A stretch of DNA of 64,000 nucleotides from Pseudomicrostroma phylloplanum (GCA_039545275.1 BCHS01000005.1:682001-746000), one strand, 5' to 3'; numbered from the stretch's first letter, positions 32,464 through 42,906 are shown. Numbers and translations are program-made. The notes: a model not told the origin generated them from the sequence alone.

Positions 32464-32709
32464 CGTCGTCAGGAGGAGGAGGTGCGTATGAAAGAGAAAG
32501 GAGGTGAGTTGCTATGGGAAGTGTTCCAGACAATCTCGTTGGGAGCAGCCCTGTTTTCTGGCTCTCGAGCCATGCACAGACGGAAAAGGCCAAAATCCTC
32601 CGCCCGATTAATTGCAATCCTCGCCACTGACCCTCATCATCGCTCATCTTCCACCGCTCACCATCTCTTACCAGCCCTTTCATCCTAGCCTTCACCCCTT
32701 TAGCTCACC

Positions 32710-33848
32710 ATGGGCAACGACGGCGGGTCCATCGCCCGACGCGACGAGCTCGTCAAAGTCAAGGTCACACACACCAAAGCAGACCCCGCCCAGCTGAAGC
32801 GGGTAAAATGGACGCTCTGCCACCTCTCTCGCCAACCACTTCGCGAGCCAGTCGTGGCTGATGGATTGGGAAGGTTGTACAACAAGGAGGCGATCGTGAA
32901 TTGGTTGATTGAGAAGAAGGTTGGAGGGAGTGGGAATGGTGGGGAGGAGAAGGGAATGGGACATATTCGTGGACTTAAGGTGAGCGGTGGGTCTTAGCAG
33001 AAAGGACGAGCTGATTGCTGATGGCGCCTTCCCTTTCTTCCTCTACCTCATCTCAGGATGTGACCCTCCTCAAACTCCACGCATCTCCAGCCTCACGATC
33101 TCCTACATCGACAGAGAGCGAAGACGCCGCCTCCTCCTCCTCGAGCGTCTCCTCGCCCTTTTCCTGCCCACTCACAGCAAGACCCATGAACGGCTCGCAC
33201 AGGTTCGTCTTCCTCCTCTCTTCGGGAGCAGTCATGTCCGAAGCCGGTCTCAAGGCCATCATCGCCGAGACTGCTAGTAGCGCCAAGAAGACTGCTTCGG
33301 CTGCTGCTTCTGCTGCTGCCCTCGCTGGAGCGAACTCATCCGAAGGTGCCCCCTCAGCAACGCTCTTTGAATGCCCAATCACCTCCCTACCTTTCCTCCC
33401 CGGTTCCCTCTTGGGGAAGAACGGAGCGGCAGCGCAGGACGCGGACAACGTCGGCGACGTGATCCTGCTCAATCCCACGGAGAAGGAGGAAGATGTGCTC
33501 AGGTCGGCAATGTACAAGCGGAGGGAAGCAGAGGGCAGTAAGAAGCGGAAGAAGGACAAGGGAGGAGCTACCGGCAATGGCAAAGTTGCTACAAAGGAGG
33601 ATATCTCCTCTTCTGCTCCGGTAGAAAAGAAGCAGAAGCGACCAAGTCCACCCGAGGAGGCTCTTTCTGCGACGGACAGGGAGGAGCGACTGTCAGCTCC
33701 TGCCTCTGCGACGCACCTGGCTGCTCTCGCGGCCAAGCAGGCAAAGGGAAAGCCGATGAGCGCGGCCCTGGCCAGCATATATGGACATGGGCTGCCCAAG
33801 GGAGAAAAAGAGGGATGGATGGTCAGAGGCACGGGGATGGGCAGATAG
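32710..33848 (+). CDS. RTF2: RTF2, replication termination/RING-like protein
   Basis: Model: exons 32710-32979 and 33057-33848, 353 residues, phase-0 junction (LK^DV). The N terminus MGNDGGSIARRDELVK is the family start. WTLCHLSRQPLREPVVADGLGRLYNKEAIVNWLI is the first half of the RTF2 RING-like domain, where a U-box-like cross-brace keeps only some Cys residues. SCPLTARPMNGSHRFVFLLSSGAVMSEAGLKAI and FECPITSLPF continue it. The tail is basic and Lys-rich (KKRKKDKGG, EKKQKRPSPP) and ends in an AAxxSxYGHG-like motif (ASIYGHGLPK). In fission yeast Rtf2 acts at a replication barrier and in splicing. Divergent with UPF3 (246 bp). Confidence 0.93.
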
Positions 33849-33971
33849 TCACACGAAATGGTGAGGCGAGTGTACTTGTAGCTGTACAATAGATTGATGA
33901 ATTGAGATCATGATGAAAGAAGGGCGGACTGAGAAGTCATGGTTCTCGATCGACGGACAGACAGCGCCGTT

Positions 33972-36323
33972 TCACTTCTTGCCCTTCCCCTTGGCCTTGA
34001 TCCCAGCAGCCCCACCCTTCTTGGGCGCTCCCTTGAACCCACTCCCACTCTTCCCCACTTTGGCCTTCTTACCCACTTTCAGGTCCACCTTCTCCTTTGC
34101 TCCTCCACCAGCACGACTGCCCATCTTGAGTTCCTGCTTCTTCCTCTCCTTCTTCGCCATGCGCTTCGCCTGACGATCCGGATCGTTGCGCTTCAGGGCC
34201 ATACGCGCCATGTCCGCTTCCGTGCGGGCGAACTTGGGTGGAGGATTGGGAATGAGAGTGGATGAGGAAGAGGGGAACTTGCTTGCAGAGCCAGAAGCGG
34301 AGGAAGATGTTGGGGGAGGAGGGCGAGAAGGAGAGTCGGAGGAGAGGGCCACCTTGGCTTTCTTGCTCACGGCGGAAGGAGAAGTGCCGTCTGGGGTAGG
34401 GGCACCCATGGAGCGACGACGGTTGTCCATCTTCTTCTTTGGCGTGCTAGCCTCTCCATCACCGTTGCCCTGCACCGACTTCTTTGCTCCAGCAGCAGAC
34501 TTCTGACCTTTTCCACCACTAGTGTTCTTGCACCTAGCCAACCTCAGAGGCCTCTTGTTCAGCTTCAGCCTGCGCTTGAATTCCTTTCGACTGCCGTCTT
34601 CCCTCTTACCGTCGTCTTTACTCCTGCTGCCGGGCCTGCCTGCTGAAAGGAAGGCTTCGTCTGCTTCCCAGATGGCCATCAGCTCGTCGACACAGCCGTC
34701 GTCCAGGAAGTTGACATAGGCAAATCCTTTGCCCATCTGAGTTGCGGCATCTCGGATGATGCGGACGGAGTGGACCCAAGTCGCTTCTGTGAAAGCTTCT
34801 GACTCGGTAGTCGCGGCCTCGAAGGGCGGCAGAGTGTTGATCTCCTTGCCAAGCGGGCCAGACGATGAAGGCGGAGTTCCCCTTTCCTCTCGCACGACTG
34901 CTTCCAGCATGGCCCTCAGATCCTCCTCATCGGCCTCGAAGTCGAGATTGCCCACAAAGAGCGTCCGGGACTGGTCATCCTTGCTCTTTCCTCCGCCGGT
35001 CAAGATCCTGGTGAGGACGTCGGAGGTAGATGAAGACGACACGACCCTATCCAGGCCGGCAGAGACGAGTTCTGGGAGTGTCAAAGGCACCGCCAGGTCA
35101 GCTCGCAGATGGCGACCTTCGAAGAGCGAATCATCGACCTGAGCAGCAGTCAGAGCGGCTAAGATAGGAGCTGTGAGGTTGCCAGTCCTGGCTGTACTCG
35201 AACCGGGTAGGCTGTTGAGCTTCTCGATGTCCCTCTCGGTCAACTTGTCGAGAGTGAAGTAGGCATTGACAGCCTTGGCCTTGTCATTGATCTCGTGATT
35301 GATGTAGGCAACCTTTCTCTTTTGCTTTGCATTGAGGTAAGGCTTGCCGTTCTTGGCCGCGTCCCCATCTTCTCCCGCGTCGACAGCATCCTTGAAAGAC
35401 CTGGCACGAGCCCTACGCTTCTCATTTGAGGCGGCATCGGCGCCAGACTCTGCGGCATAGTCTGCCGTGGGGACGGCAAATGCCACAGATCGATATCTGA
35501 CAGACTCGACCCGGGTGACAGAAGGGTAGGGCGAGAGGGCAACGATGTGCTTCTTGAGGGCCTTTGTCAGGGTCTTGCTCTGGACGCAAGCAATGGGTAT
35601 GTTGGCGAGAAAGATGGAACGCTTGTCGCGCACCTCCTTAGACTCGAGCTCTCGCTGCTCTAGCTTTTTCCTGATGCGTTGCTCCTGGCGGGCATTGGCC
35701 AGAGACTCATGGACGGGCGGCTTGGCATCGGCGTCGTCCTCTGACATCTCTTCGTCACTTGATGGCTCTTCCGCGTCCTCCTCGGAAGACCCGTCGTCCG
35801 CCTCTACAGCTTCGGCCTCTTGTTCGTCATCATCTTCTTCGTCCATGAGGTCCTCGTCTTCATCATCGCCCCTGGTCAAGCCTTGCTCTGCGATCTCCCT
35901 TTCGATCTCTGACATGTCAAGGGAGGCATCGTCGTCCTCCGAGCCCGCTTCATCTTCCTCGTCACTGTCGTCTTCGCCGTCCTCCTCGCTGTCATCGTCG
36001 CTCTCAGCTACCTCATTTTGCTGCTTCTTGGCTTCGGCCGCTGCTAGCTCAGCCTGAGCAGCCCTGGCTCGCTTCTCTGCCTTTCGATCTGCCTTGCTCT
36101 CGGCTTCGTCCCTCTTGCGCTTTGAGTCGACGGCTACCCCAGGCACAGTCGATGCGACGGCCGTCTTGCTCTGCGCTGCTTGTGGTGCTGGCTTTGCCTG
36201 TGTGAAAAGGGCGTCCAACTCGGCGTCGAAGCTGGCTGGCGTCTGAGCTTGCTTTGATGTAGAGGCAGCAGGAGCATCCCGCTGCTTCTTATCAGCCTTG
36301 TGCTTCTTGTCACTTCCTGCCAT
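33972..36323 (-). CDS. NOP12: Nucleolar RNA-binding protein NOP12
   Basis: Single exon, 783 residues from the ATG at 36323. The open frame continues upstream to about 36800, but that part overlaps the promoter and first codons of the divergent U2AF gene and has no protein-like pattern, so I start at MAGSDKKHKADKK. It has a very acidic block (about residues 80-190: SDDDSEEDGEDDSDEEDEAG...), then a split RRM1 (RSIFLANIPIACVQSKTLTKALKKHI ... SVRYRSVAFAVP), and RRM2 (RTLFVGNLDFEADEEDLRAML ... VHSVRIIRDAATQMGKGFAYVNF), with RLARCK at the end of RRM2. The C terminus is Lys/Arg-rich (KKERKKQELK ... KAKGKGKK). Nop12 acts in pre-25S rRNA processing (human RBM34 family). Confidence 0.9.
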   Translation of the reverse strand: MAGSDKKHKADKKQRDAPAASTSKQAQTPASFDAELDALFTQAKPAPQAAQSKTAVASTVPGVAVDSKRKRDEAESKADRKAEKRARAAQAELAAAEAKKQQNEVAESDDDSEEDGEDDSDEEDEAGSEDDDASLDMSEIEREIAEQGLTRGDDEDEDLMDEEDDDEQEAEAVEADDGSSEEDAEEPSSDEEMSEDDADAKPPVHESLANARQEQRIRKKLEQRELESKEVRDKRSIFLANIPIACVQSKTLTKALKKHIVALSPYPSVTRVESVRYRSVAFAVPTADYAAESGADAASNEKRRARARSFKDAVDAGEDGDAAKNGKPYLNAKQKRKVAYINHEINDKAKAVNAYFTLDKLTERDIEKLNSLPGSSTARTGNLTAPILAALTAAQVDDSLFEGRHLRADLAVPLTLPELVSAGLDRVVSSSSTSDVLTRILTGGGKSKDDQSRTLFVGNLDFEADEEDLRAMLEAVVREERGTPPSSSGPLGKEINTLPPFEAATTESEAFTEATWVHSVRIIRDAATQMGKGFAYVNFLDDGCVDELMAIWEADEAFLSAGRPGSRSKDDGKREDGSRKEFKRRLKLNKRPLRLARCKNTSGGKGQKSAAGAKKSVQGNGDGEASTPKKKMDNRRRSMGAPTPDGTSPSAVSKKAKVALSSDSPSRPPPPTSSSASGSASKFPSSSSTLIPNPPPKFARTEADMARMALKRNDPDRQAKRMAKKERKKQELKMGSRAGGGAKEKVDLKVGKKAKVGKSGSGFKGAPKKGGAAGIKAKGKGKK

Positions 36324-36635
36324 GCCGAGGGTATGAGGGTGCGGAGAGTGGTGAGGATCAGGAGGAGAGTGTGGAATCCTGTGTGGCCTGGCTGTATGCT
36401 CCTTCGGAAAGCGACGCGACCTTTGCAAAAAGTGATTGCCTCGACCAAAATTCCTGCGTGTGCCTGTGCGGGGCTCAAACGTCGTGGCTGATTCCAGGGT
36501 GGCTCTGCCGCGCAGTGCCTCGTGGAGAGAGAGACCCAGGCATAGGAAGGACTCCTCCCTGTCTGTCCACACTTCTTGCTGCCTGCCCACCTTGGCTTCT
36601 ACCCCATCAGACCTCCTCACCCAGCTCGCCTTACC
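36324..36635. promoter_or_regulatory. Divergent promoter region, NOP12 / U2AF65
   Basis: 312 bp between two start codons pointing apart. It lies inside a continuation of the NOP12 open frame that I consider non-coding. No motif stands out. Confidence 0.45.
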
Positions 36636-38606
36636 ATGCCTTCTGAGCAGCCTCAAGCAGGCGACGCATTCCTCTCCTCCCTCGAGAGAGACATGAGGGA
36701 CAGCTCCAGCCGCTCTCACAGGGACAGCCGCGATCGAGGCGCTCCCAGGGACAGCCATCGCGACTATGACCGCTCGGATCGATCTAGCCGGAGGTCTCAC
36801 AGGCGGAGGGACGAGGAGGAAGACGACGCAAAGTACCGCTCCTCACGAAGGGAACCGGAAGAGGAAGACAGACGGCATCGCAGATCCGATCGCGATTACT
36901 CTCCCTCGAGGAGTAGCAGGAGGCGGCGAGATGATGATGGCTACTACGCCTCTCGGCGCGAGGACGACTACAGCCGCTCATCGCGGCCGCGCAGGGATGC
37001 ATATGATGATCCTTATGACCCTTATGGAGCGCGAAGAGACCCATATGACTCTTACTCGCGCGGAGGCGGTGGAGGTGGATGGAGGGGAGGCGAGCCAGAG
37101 CCTACACCAGCTCGGATGCGTAGCCCTACGCCAGAGGGGACACAGCCGATCAGCAAGAGAGTCAGGAGAGACAGCAAGTGGAACATCAGGGCGGAAGGGT
37201 TTGAGGATGTATCAGCATCGCAAGCCAAGTCTACCGGCCTCTTTGGTGTACCGGGCCAATCTCGTACTCTCGGTGTGCCAGGCGCAGTCATCGGGCGTGA
37301 CTCTACTGGTCAGGCAGTCATTCCAGAGGCTCTGCCTCCCATCCGTTTCGGCGGAGCAGGCGATGTTGGTGCCGGAGGAGGAGCAGGTGGAGCCGGTACA
37401 GGTGCCAACGACCCGAACCAAGTGGGTTCAGGCATGTCCAGCGCCAATCGTCAATCACGCCGCCTCTACATCGGCAACGTCAGCCACTCTACTACCGAAG
37501 CCATGTTTGTTCGTTTCTGGAACGATCGCATGAAGGAAATGAGGTTCAACATTGCCGAGGGCGAGCCTTGCATCTCGTCTCAAGTCAATCCTGACAAGGG
37601 ATACGCCTTCGTCGAATTCCGGTGTCCAGAGGAAGCCACGAATGCTATGTCTTTCGATGGAGTCGTCTATGCCGGCCAGGCTCTCAAGATCCGTCGTCCA
37701 AAGGACTACACTGGCCCTGATGTCACTCCAAAGCCCCTTCACGTACCCGGCGTCATCTCTACCAATGTTCCGGACGGCCCAAACAAGATCTACGTAGGCA
37801 GTCTGCCCACATATCTCAACGAGGATCAGATCATCGAGCTTCTGAAAGCCTTTGGAGAAGTCCGCGCTTTCAATTTGGTGCGCGAGGCCAACAACGGTCC
37901 CTCCAAAGGCTTTGCGTTCTGTGAGTATGTCGACTCCAACATTACCGACCTGGCCTGCGAGGGCTTGAACGACATGGAGCTGGGAGACCGCAAGTTGGTC
38001 GTGCAACGAGCCAGTGCTGGACAGAGGACAGCAGGACAGAGCGGCCTGGGCGCTACGGGAGCAAATGCAGGTCCTCTGGGAGGTGGCCGCGGCTTCGACC
38101 TCGCGTCAGCTGCCCAAGGCGCTGGCGACCCTACCAGGTGTATGACGATGCTCAACATGGTCACGACGGAGGAGCTAGTAGACGACGTAGAGTACGGAGA
38201 GATTGTCGAGGACATCCGAGAGGAGTGCGCAAAGTACGGTCAAGTCGCAGACGTGAGAATCCCGCGACCTGTGGCTCAGTCGAAGGGATCATCAGCTCAA
38301 GCATGGAGACGGACGCAAGATCCCAGCGCTGGGGCAGAGTCGAACAACGCGGACGGCCAACCTCGGGAGCGAGAAGGTGTAGGTCGAGTCTACGTACGCT
38401 TTGCCGAGGTTGATCAATGCGAGAGTGCGCTGAAGGCCATCGCGGGAAGGCAGTTCGGCGGCAGGTTGGTCATCTGTGCTTTCCTGAGGGAGGAAGACTG
38501 GCCTAGCGAGGAGGATGGAGGAGAGAATGCAGAGGCCACTGCCCAGCAGGCAAGCGGGCCCAAGCCGGCCGAGGAAGCTGCAGCGGGCCAAGAACCTTCC
38601 GAGTAA
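36636..38606 (+). CDS. U2AF large subunit (U2AF65), 3' splice site recognition
   Basis: Single exon, 656 residues, beginning MPSEQPQAGDAF. U2AF65 binds the polypyrimidine tract and recruits U2 snRNP. Residues 20-130 are an Arg/Ser/Asp-rich domain (SRSHRDSRDRG ... SRRSHRRRDEEED). A ligand motif RDSKWNIRAEGFED (about 189-202) corresponds to the conserved U2AF35-binding segment (usually KxWDxxPxGFE). RRM1 starts RRLYIGNVSHSTTEAMFVRFW and ends GQALKIRRPKDY; RRM2 is NKIYVGSLPTYLNEDQIIELL ... GFAFCEYVD. The C-terminal U2AF-homology motif domain (MTMLNMVTTEELVDDVEYGEIVEDIREECAKYG ... RVYVRFAEVDQCESALKAIAGRQFGGRLVICAF) keeps the R-x-F loop (RQF). An intact, intronless copy in an intron-rich region is notable. 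Confidence 0.95.
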   Translation: MPSEQPQAGDAFLSSLERDMRDSSSRSHRDSRDRGAPRDSHRDYDRSDRSSRRSHRRRDEEEDDAKYRSSRREPEEEDRRHRRSDRDYSPSRSSRRRRDDDGYYASRREDDYSRSSRPRRDAYDDPYDPYGARRDPYDSYSRGGGGGGWRGGEPEPTPARMRSPTPEGTQPISKRVRRDSKWNIRAEGFEDVSASQAKSTGLFGVPGQSRTLGVPGAVIGRDSTGQAVIPEALPPIRFGGAGDVGAGGGAGGAGTGANDPNQVGSGMSSANRQSRRLYIGNVSHSTTEAMFVRFWNDRMKEMRFNIAEGEPCISSQVNPDKGYAFVEFRCPEEATNAMSFDGVVYAGQALKIRRPKDYTGPDVTPKPLHVPGVISTNVPDGPNKIYVGSLPTYLNEDQIIELLKAFGEVRAFNLVREANNGPSKGFAFCEYVDSNITDLACEGLNDMELGDRKLVVQRASAGQRTAGQSGLGATGANAGPLGGGRGFDLASAAQGAGDPTRCMTMLNMVTTEELVDDVEYGEIVEDIREECAKYGQVADVRIPRPVAQSKGSSAQAWRRTQDPSAGAESNNADGQPREREGVGRVYVRFAEVDQCESALKAIAGRQFGGRLVICAFLREEDWPSEEDGGENAEATAQQASGPKPAEEAAAGQEPSE

Positions 38607-38946
38607 TGTACCTACCCAAAAGCAGACTGTACCAGCGTTGTTACTGCATCTGCGTGCTTAAGTGTATCCAATTATCCTTGCCCCATTGCGCTCTGCCTCT
38701 GTGATGTCGTGATGGCTGCTATGGGTGTGGCCCTTGGCCGGCGGGTGTGCGTGTCCGCTCGCTGCGCGGCGCCGAGCTGCTGCTCGCCTGGCCTTTGCCT
38801 CCGTTCCTTCCTGCCGCCCTTTTGATTGCTGCCGCCAACCCGCTCGGCATCCTCCTCGACTGCTGCTGGTCCTGCTCCCTCCACCATCACCATCATCACC
38901 ACTCCTCTTCATCCTCACCTCGTCACTCTTTACGCCTCAAGCAAAG
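38607..38946. other. Intergenic region before the PQ-loop gene
   Basis: 340 bp with no clear gene; a CAT/CAC repeat lies at about 38882-38903. An upstream non-coding exon for the PQ-loop gene cannot be excluded. Confidence 0.45.
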
Positions 38947-40812
38947 ATGGCTCACCAATGGTGGCCTCGGACGGTCTCTTTCGCCTCGTCCTCCCTGGAA
39001 GTCATGTCGAAACACAAGCATCCCTCCTCGTCCGATTCCGACTTTTGTCGGGCCTCGCACGACGCATTTACCATGTCCCTCTCCATCTTCCTCTGCTTGG
39101 GTCTCGTCGTCTCTTACCTTCCGCAAATCGTGCGGATCATCACTAAGAAGTCATCGCTGGGCTTCTCGCCGTGGTACCTCCTGCTGGGCACCACGAGTGC
39201 TGGCTCCTCGTTCCTCAATGTGGTGTCGCTGCAGTGGGGCGTTGTCAGGTGTTGCAGATACTTGGTGAGTTGCTGGAGAGATGCCATGGGATTGCGACTG
39301 GAAGCTGCTTTGGAGCCAGAGCTGACAGCCTTGTACTATCTCCATCCAACCACCTTGGTAGTCCGCGGGCCAATGCGCTGAATCGTTACTCGGAGTTGTA
39401 CAGGTGGGAACGCAGTGGATCCTCTTCGTATTGGTGTGAGTGTTCAAGATGTGTCAGAAGTGAGGCCACTCTGCAGTGTCTGATACAACCAGCTCTATGC
39501 GCACCTTCTTCCCCACCAGCTTCGTCCTGTTCTTGGTCTACTACCCCAAGGACCATCGCTACGAGAGAGCCATTGCCTTGCCAAGTCAGAATAGGCTCCG
39601 CGCAGCAGCAGAGGAGGCAGAGGCTCAGGAGGAAGCTGATGAAGACGACGACGAGTCCATTGGTGACATTGACTCGATTGGCTCCCATGTAGTCAACAAC
39701 TACTCTACCATCGACGCCAACGAGAGCGGCTTCGGATCTGTGTCAGGAGCCAGCCCGGGCCAGAGCAACTGGACTGGGTACGGCGATGATTCGCCCGATA
39801 CTTCGGCCATCGCCTCTCGATTCGCAGGGCCTGGAGACAATGCCGATGACGACCATTCCTCGAGTGCCTTCCACCGCCTTGTGCCCACCTTCTGGCCGGT
39901 GTGGAAGGCACCGGCCAGGAAGCACCCAGGACCCTCGAGACTGGGTCCTGGTGTCCTACCCGCTACCGGCCCCACCCCTGAGATTGGCGTTCCTGCATCT
40001 AGCCTGGGAGGCGGAGGACCCCACTCTCTGCCTCCCAACGCTACCTCAACCGCCAAAGTAGGCTTTGCGCCCGACACCAGGCGGGCTTCTAGGTCTGCTC
40101 TGGCAGACGTGCCGAGGAGTATGAGGAAGAGGAGGAGGGTGAAGCACAAGACCCCGGAGTGGAGTTTGGCTTTGGCATTGTCGTGGGTCGCTGTCCTGCA
40201 CTTGTGAGTATGCCGCAGCAGACGGGGACCTTGCGGGAAGCTGTCTTCAGAAATTCATACTGACGGTTCTCGTACCCTTCTATCACCGCCAGTGTCTTCA
40301 TCCTGCTCGGCACCCTCCTTCTCATCTCGAGTCTACCAGCAAGCGCCTTCCCCTCGCCGCATGACACTGTCTTGCCAATCCCGCGACCACAAGGCACCAC
40401 CACCACCTCCGAAGAGGACCTAATCTTCACCACCTTTGGTCCCTCTTCGCGCCTCCTCGTCTCCCGCTGGGCCGCCTTCCTAGGCATCACCTCGACCCTG
40501 CTAGCCGCGGCGCAGTACATTCCCCAGATCCTGCACACCTACAGGAACAAGACGGTGGGCTCCCTCTCGATCCCCACTATGCTCCTCCAGGTGCCCGGAA
40601 CGGCCATCTTCGTCTACTCGCTGGCCATCCGGCCCGGAATCGAGTGGACCAGCCTCGCGGCGTACGTCTGCTCGGGAGTGCTGCAGCTGGTGTTGCTGGT
40701 GCTGTGTGTGGCGTGGAAGAGGCGGCAGACGAAGATGGGTGTGGATGATTATGGAAGACCCCTCTTTGCTGCGAGGGAGGAGCCGGAGGTGGATGGACAG
40801 GGCGAGGAGTAG
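38947..40812 (+). CDS. PQ-loop membrane transporter with long cytosolic insert
   Basis: Model: exons 38947-39264, 39362-39435, 39493-40203 and 40293-40812, 540 residues. The 57-nt intron is the shortest in the window. Two PQ-loop motifs are present: SYLPQIVRIITKKSSLGFSPWYLLLGTTSAGSSFLN (first) and AQYIPQILHTYRNKTVGSLSIPTMLLQVPG (second). Helices surround them (LSIFLCLGLVV, GTQWILFVLV, TSFVLFLVYYP, LALALSWVAVLHLFVFILLGTLLLISS, AAYVCSGVLQLVLLVLCVAW). Between the repeats is a roughly 180-residue hydrophilic insert (acidic EADEDDDESIGD, then a Pro/Gly/Ser-rich part and a basic MRKRRRVKHK). The family includes lysosomal amino-acid exporters and SWEET relatives; this type, with a large middle loop, is common in fungi, and the substrate is unknown. 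The start codon is the first ATG in frame; later ATGs (39004, 39073) are possible. Confidence 0.85.
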
Positions 40813-41283
40813 GAGGTGCGGAGTAGGGTAAGCAAAGGAGAAGAGAGAAGAGGAGAGGACGTGTAGGGCGGCAAGGAGGAGAAGGAGAGGATCGGTCGGA
40901 TCATGGTTGACATCTCCCATGTAATGCCATGTGGATCCTCCTCCCTCACACTAGGTCGAGGACCCCATGTGCCTACTTAATATAAGACAATACTTCAGCA
41001 AACTTTCCTCTTCGCAACAAACAGCATGTGGCTGAATAGATGCGTCTGCTTGGTATTTGAACGAGAAACGATAGAAAGAGACAGCACGAGGTACAAGAGA
41101 CGAGCGAGCGAGCGATTGCGGCCCGAAGCGCACTGCAATGAGGTTCGACGTGACAAAGAGGCAGCGAGGAGGAAGAGGGGCCCACGATCCATATGACTGT
41201 GAGTGAGGGGGTATGACTTGGGGAAGAACGGGGAAGGGAAGGGAGCAGAAATGGGGCCAAGAGCGCTCGCTTGAATTGGAGTC
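40813..41283. other. Intergenic region, two converging 3' ends
   Basis: 471 bp between the PQ-loop gene and CENP-A. A short GAGC repeat lies at 41100-41114. No gene is visible. Confidence 0.5.
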
Positions 41284-42339
41284 TCAGGCCATACCGATTC
41301 CTCCCCAGTGTCCGCGAATTCTCCTCGCTAGCTGGATGTCGCGCTGCATGATCGTCACTCGTTTTGCGTGAATGGCACACAGATTGCTGGAAGAGGGCAG
41401 ATGGTGGGGTAAGGGTGAGCAGAGGAGAGAGGCCCGTCAGCCTCGCTTCAAGGCCAAAATTCCTCCCGGTTCAATCGCTTCGTTTCATCCTCTCGACCTA
41501 CGCCCATGCCCCAATCAGTACTCACGCATCCTCAAACAAATGCACCAGATACGCCTCCGTCGCCTCCTGCAGCGCCAAAATCGCCGAGCTCTGCCACCTC
41601 AGCCCAGCTCCATGGTCCGCATCGTACACCGTGGTGATGAAGTTCTCTGCAACTTCGCGAACGACGCGCGCAAAGGGTAGCTTGGCGATGAGGAGGTCGG
41701 TGGACTTTTGGTACTTCTTGATCTCGCGTAGCGCGACGGTGCCTGGACGAAAGCGACGTTTCGGTTGTGCTGAGGGAGGGAAGGGTGGGAGGAGCGGTTG
41801 GGGTAGAGAGAGCGGCAGGGTCAGCCTTGCTGTCCCGCTGTCCAAGTAGTGAGAGCCGGTACCGCCCCATGCCCAAATCGAGACCTAGCTGCTCATGACT
41901 TCACATGGGAACGTACGCAAGTGCAGGTCCTGACTACGATACTGCCACGGCTCTTCCCAGTGCATGAGCAGCGATGTTCGTCCAGCAGAGGCGCCCTTGA
42001 CCAAGGCTCCGAGCACTCTACAGCGAGTTTCCAGTTTCCTCATTGTCCCTTACTAGCATCCGATTTCGCCCAGACTCTCTGTATCTTTCTCTCTTCAGCT
42101 TCGGCAGCCTCACGAGCTCCCGAACTAACGCACTACCCTACCCCGGCCCATCCCCAAGACCCAGCCCCGTCCTCCTCTCATCCCTCCCGGCCCGCTCATC
42201 ATCCGCCGCTGTCAAACTCAAACTCACCAGGCGCCCCAACCTCGGACCGTATCACCCTCCCTCCTGTAGACTTGCGCGCTGTGCTCTTCCTACGACTCGA
42301 CCCTCCTCCTCCGAGGGACGTTCTGCCTGCTGGTGGCAT
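41284..42339 (-). CDS. CENP-A: Centromeric histone H3 variant, CENP-A (Cse4)
   Basis: Model on the minus strand: exons 42339-42228, 41769-41526 and 41386-41284, 152 residues. CENP-A replaces H3 at centromeres and marks the kinetochore site. Exon 1 encodes a basic tail ([27 protein letters not shown]) that still resembles H3 around STARKSTGG. Exon 2 gives [39 protein letters not shown], a loop 1 of about 13 residues before LRWQSSAIL, and [17 protein letters not shown]. Exon 3 gives [25 protein letters not shown] and a short extension HWGGIGMA. The long loop 1, the Trp in RWQ and the C-terminal extension separate it from canonical H3, whose loop 1 has 4 residues at this point. The first intron (458 nt) has a GTGAGT donor; an extra internal exon cannot be excluded. 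Confidence 0.93.
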
Positions 42340-42872
42340 GTGGAGATATGCTATGCTAGGGGATACTAGGAGAGGCTATGAGGGGCGACGTGGACTGTGT
42401 GAAGCCACAAGCTAGAAGCCGGAAGCCGTCTTGTACGCTTCAGCTGTCCAGAACCAGATCCAGACCAGGGAGGGCCAGGTGAGGCGAGCCAAGCGTCAAG
42501 CTTCGTGGATATCTGGGATGTGAGGTTCGCTTTTGACTCTGACTGCTGCTGGTAAGAGAGAGCCAAAGACACAGTCTCAAAGCGGACTTGGGGATGTCCC
42601 TCGTGTGGTAGCAGACGCTTCAAGGTAAGATGAGATGTGCGGCCTGGCCTAGCTGGGTAGCTCGTGGTGCTTCCTTGATCCTTGCAAGTGTGAGAGAGGC
42701 GTCACGCTCGTGCGTCCGTGTTATAGAGAACGGGGAGGTCGATCGGGAAAGACAGTAAGAGATCGGGAGCAGAGTCAGGGTCCTGGCGATCTCGAGTATC
42801 CGTGAAGTCAGTCTGTAGCGAAAGAGCATGAATCAAAGGTAGACTTGGATGCCTGTGCTCCCGCTCCGATCG

Positions 42873-42906
<34 letters not shown>

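Noticed and set aside
33972..36057. Open frames on the + strand within NOP12 (for example 35545-36057, Ser-rich)
   Set aside because: They are the complement of the acidic Asp/Glu block and have no start context or motif.
36324..36800. N-terminal extension of NOP12 to 942 residues
   Set aside because: It overlaps the divergent U2AF65 start and has no protein-like pattern; the ATG at 36323 begins a normal family start.
41284..42339. Canonical histone H3
   Set aside because: Loop 1 is 9 residues longer, the core has RWQ in place of RFQ, and the tail extension and divergent N terminus fit CENP-A.
41849..42415. 188-residue open frame on the + strand over the CENP-A first exon and intron
   Set aside because: It is the complement of real CENP-A coding sequence at 42228-42339 plus intron DNA, and its ends have no family resemblance.
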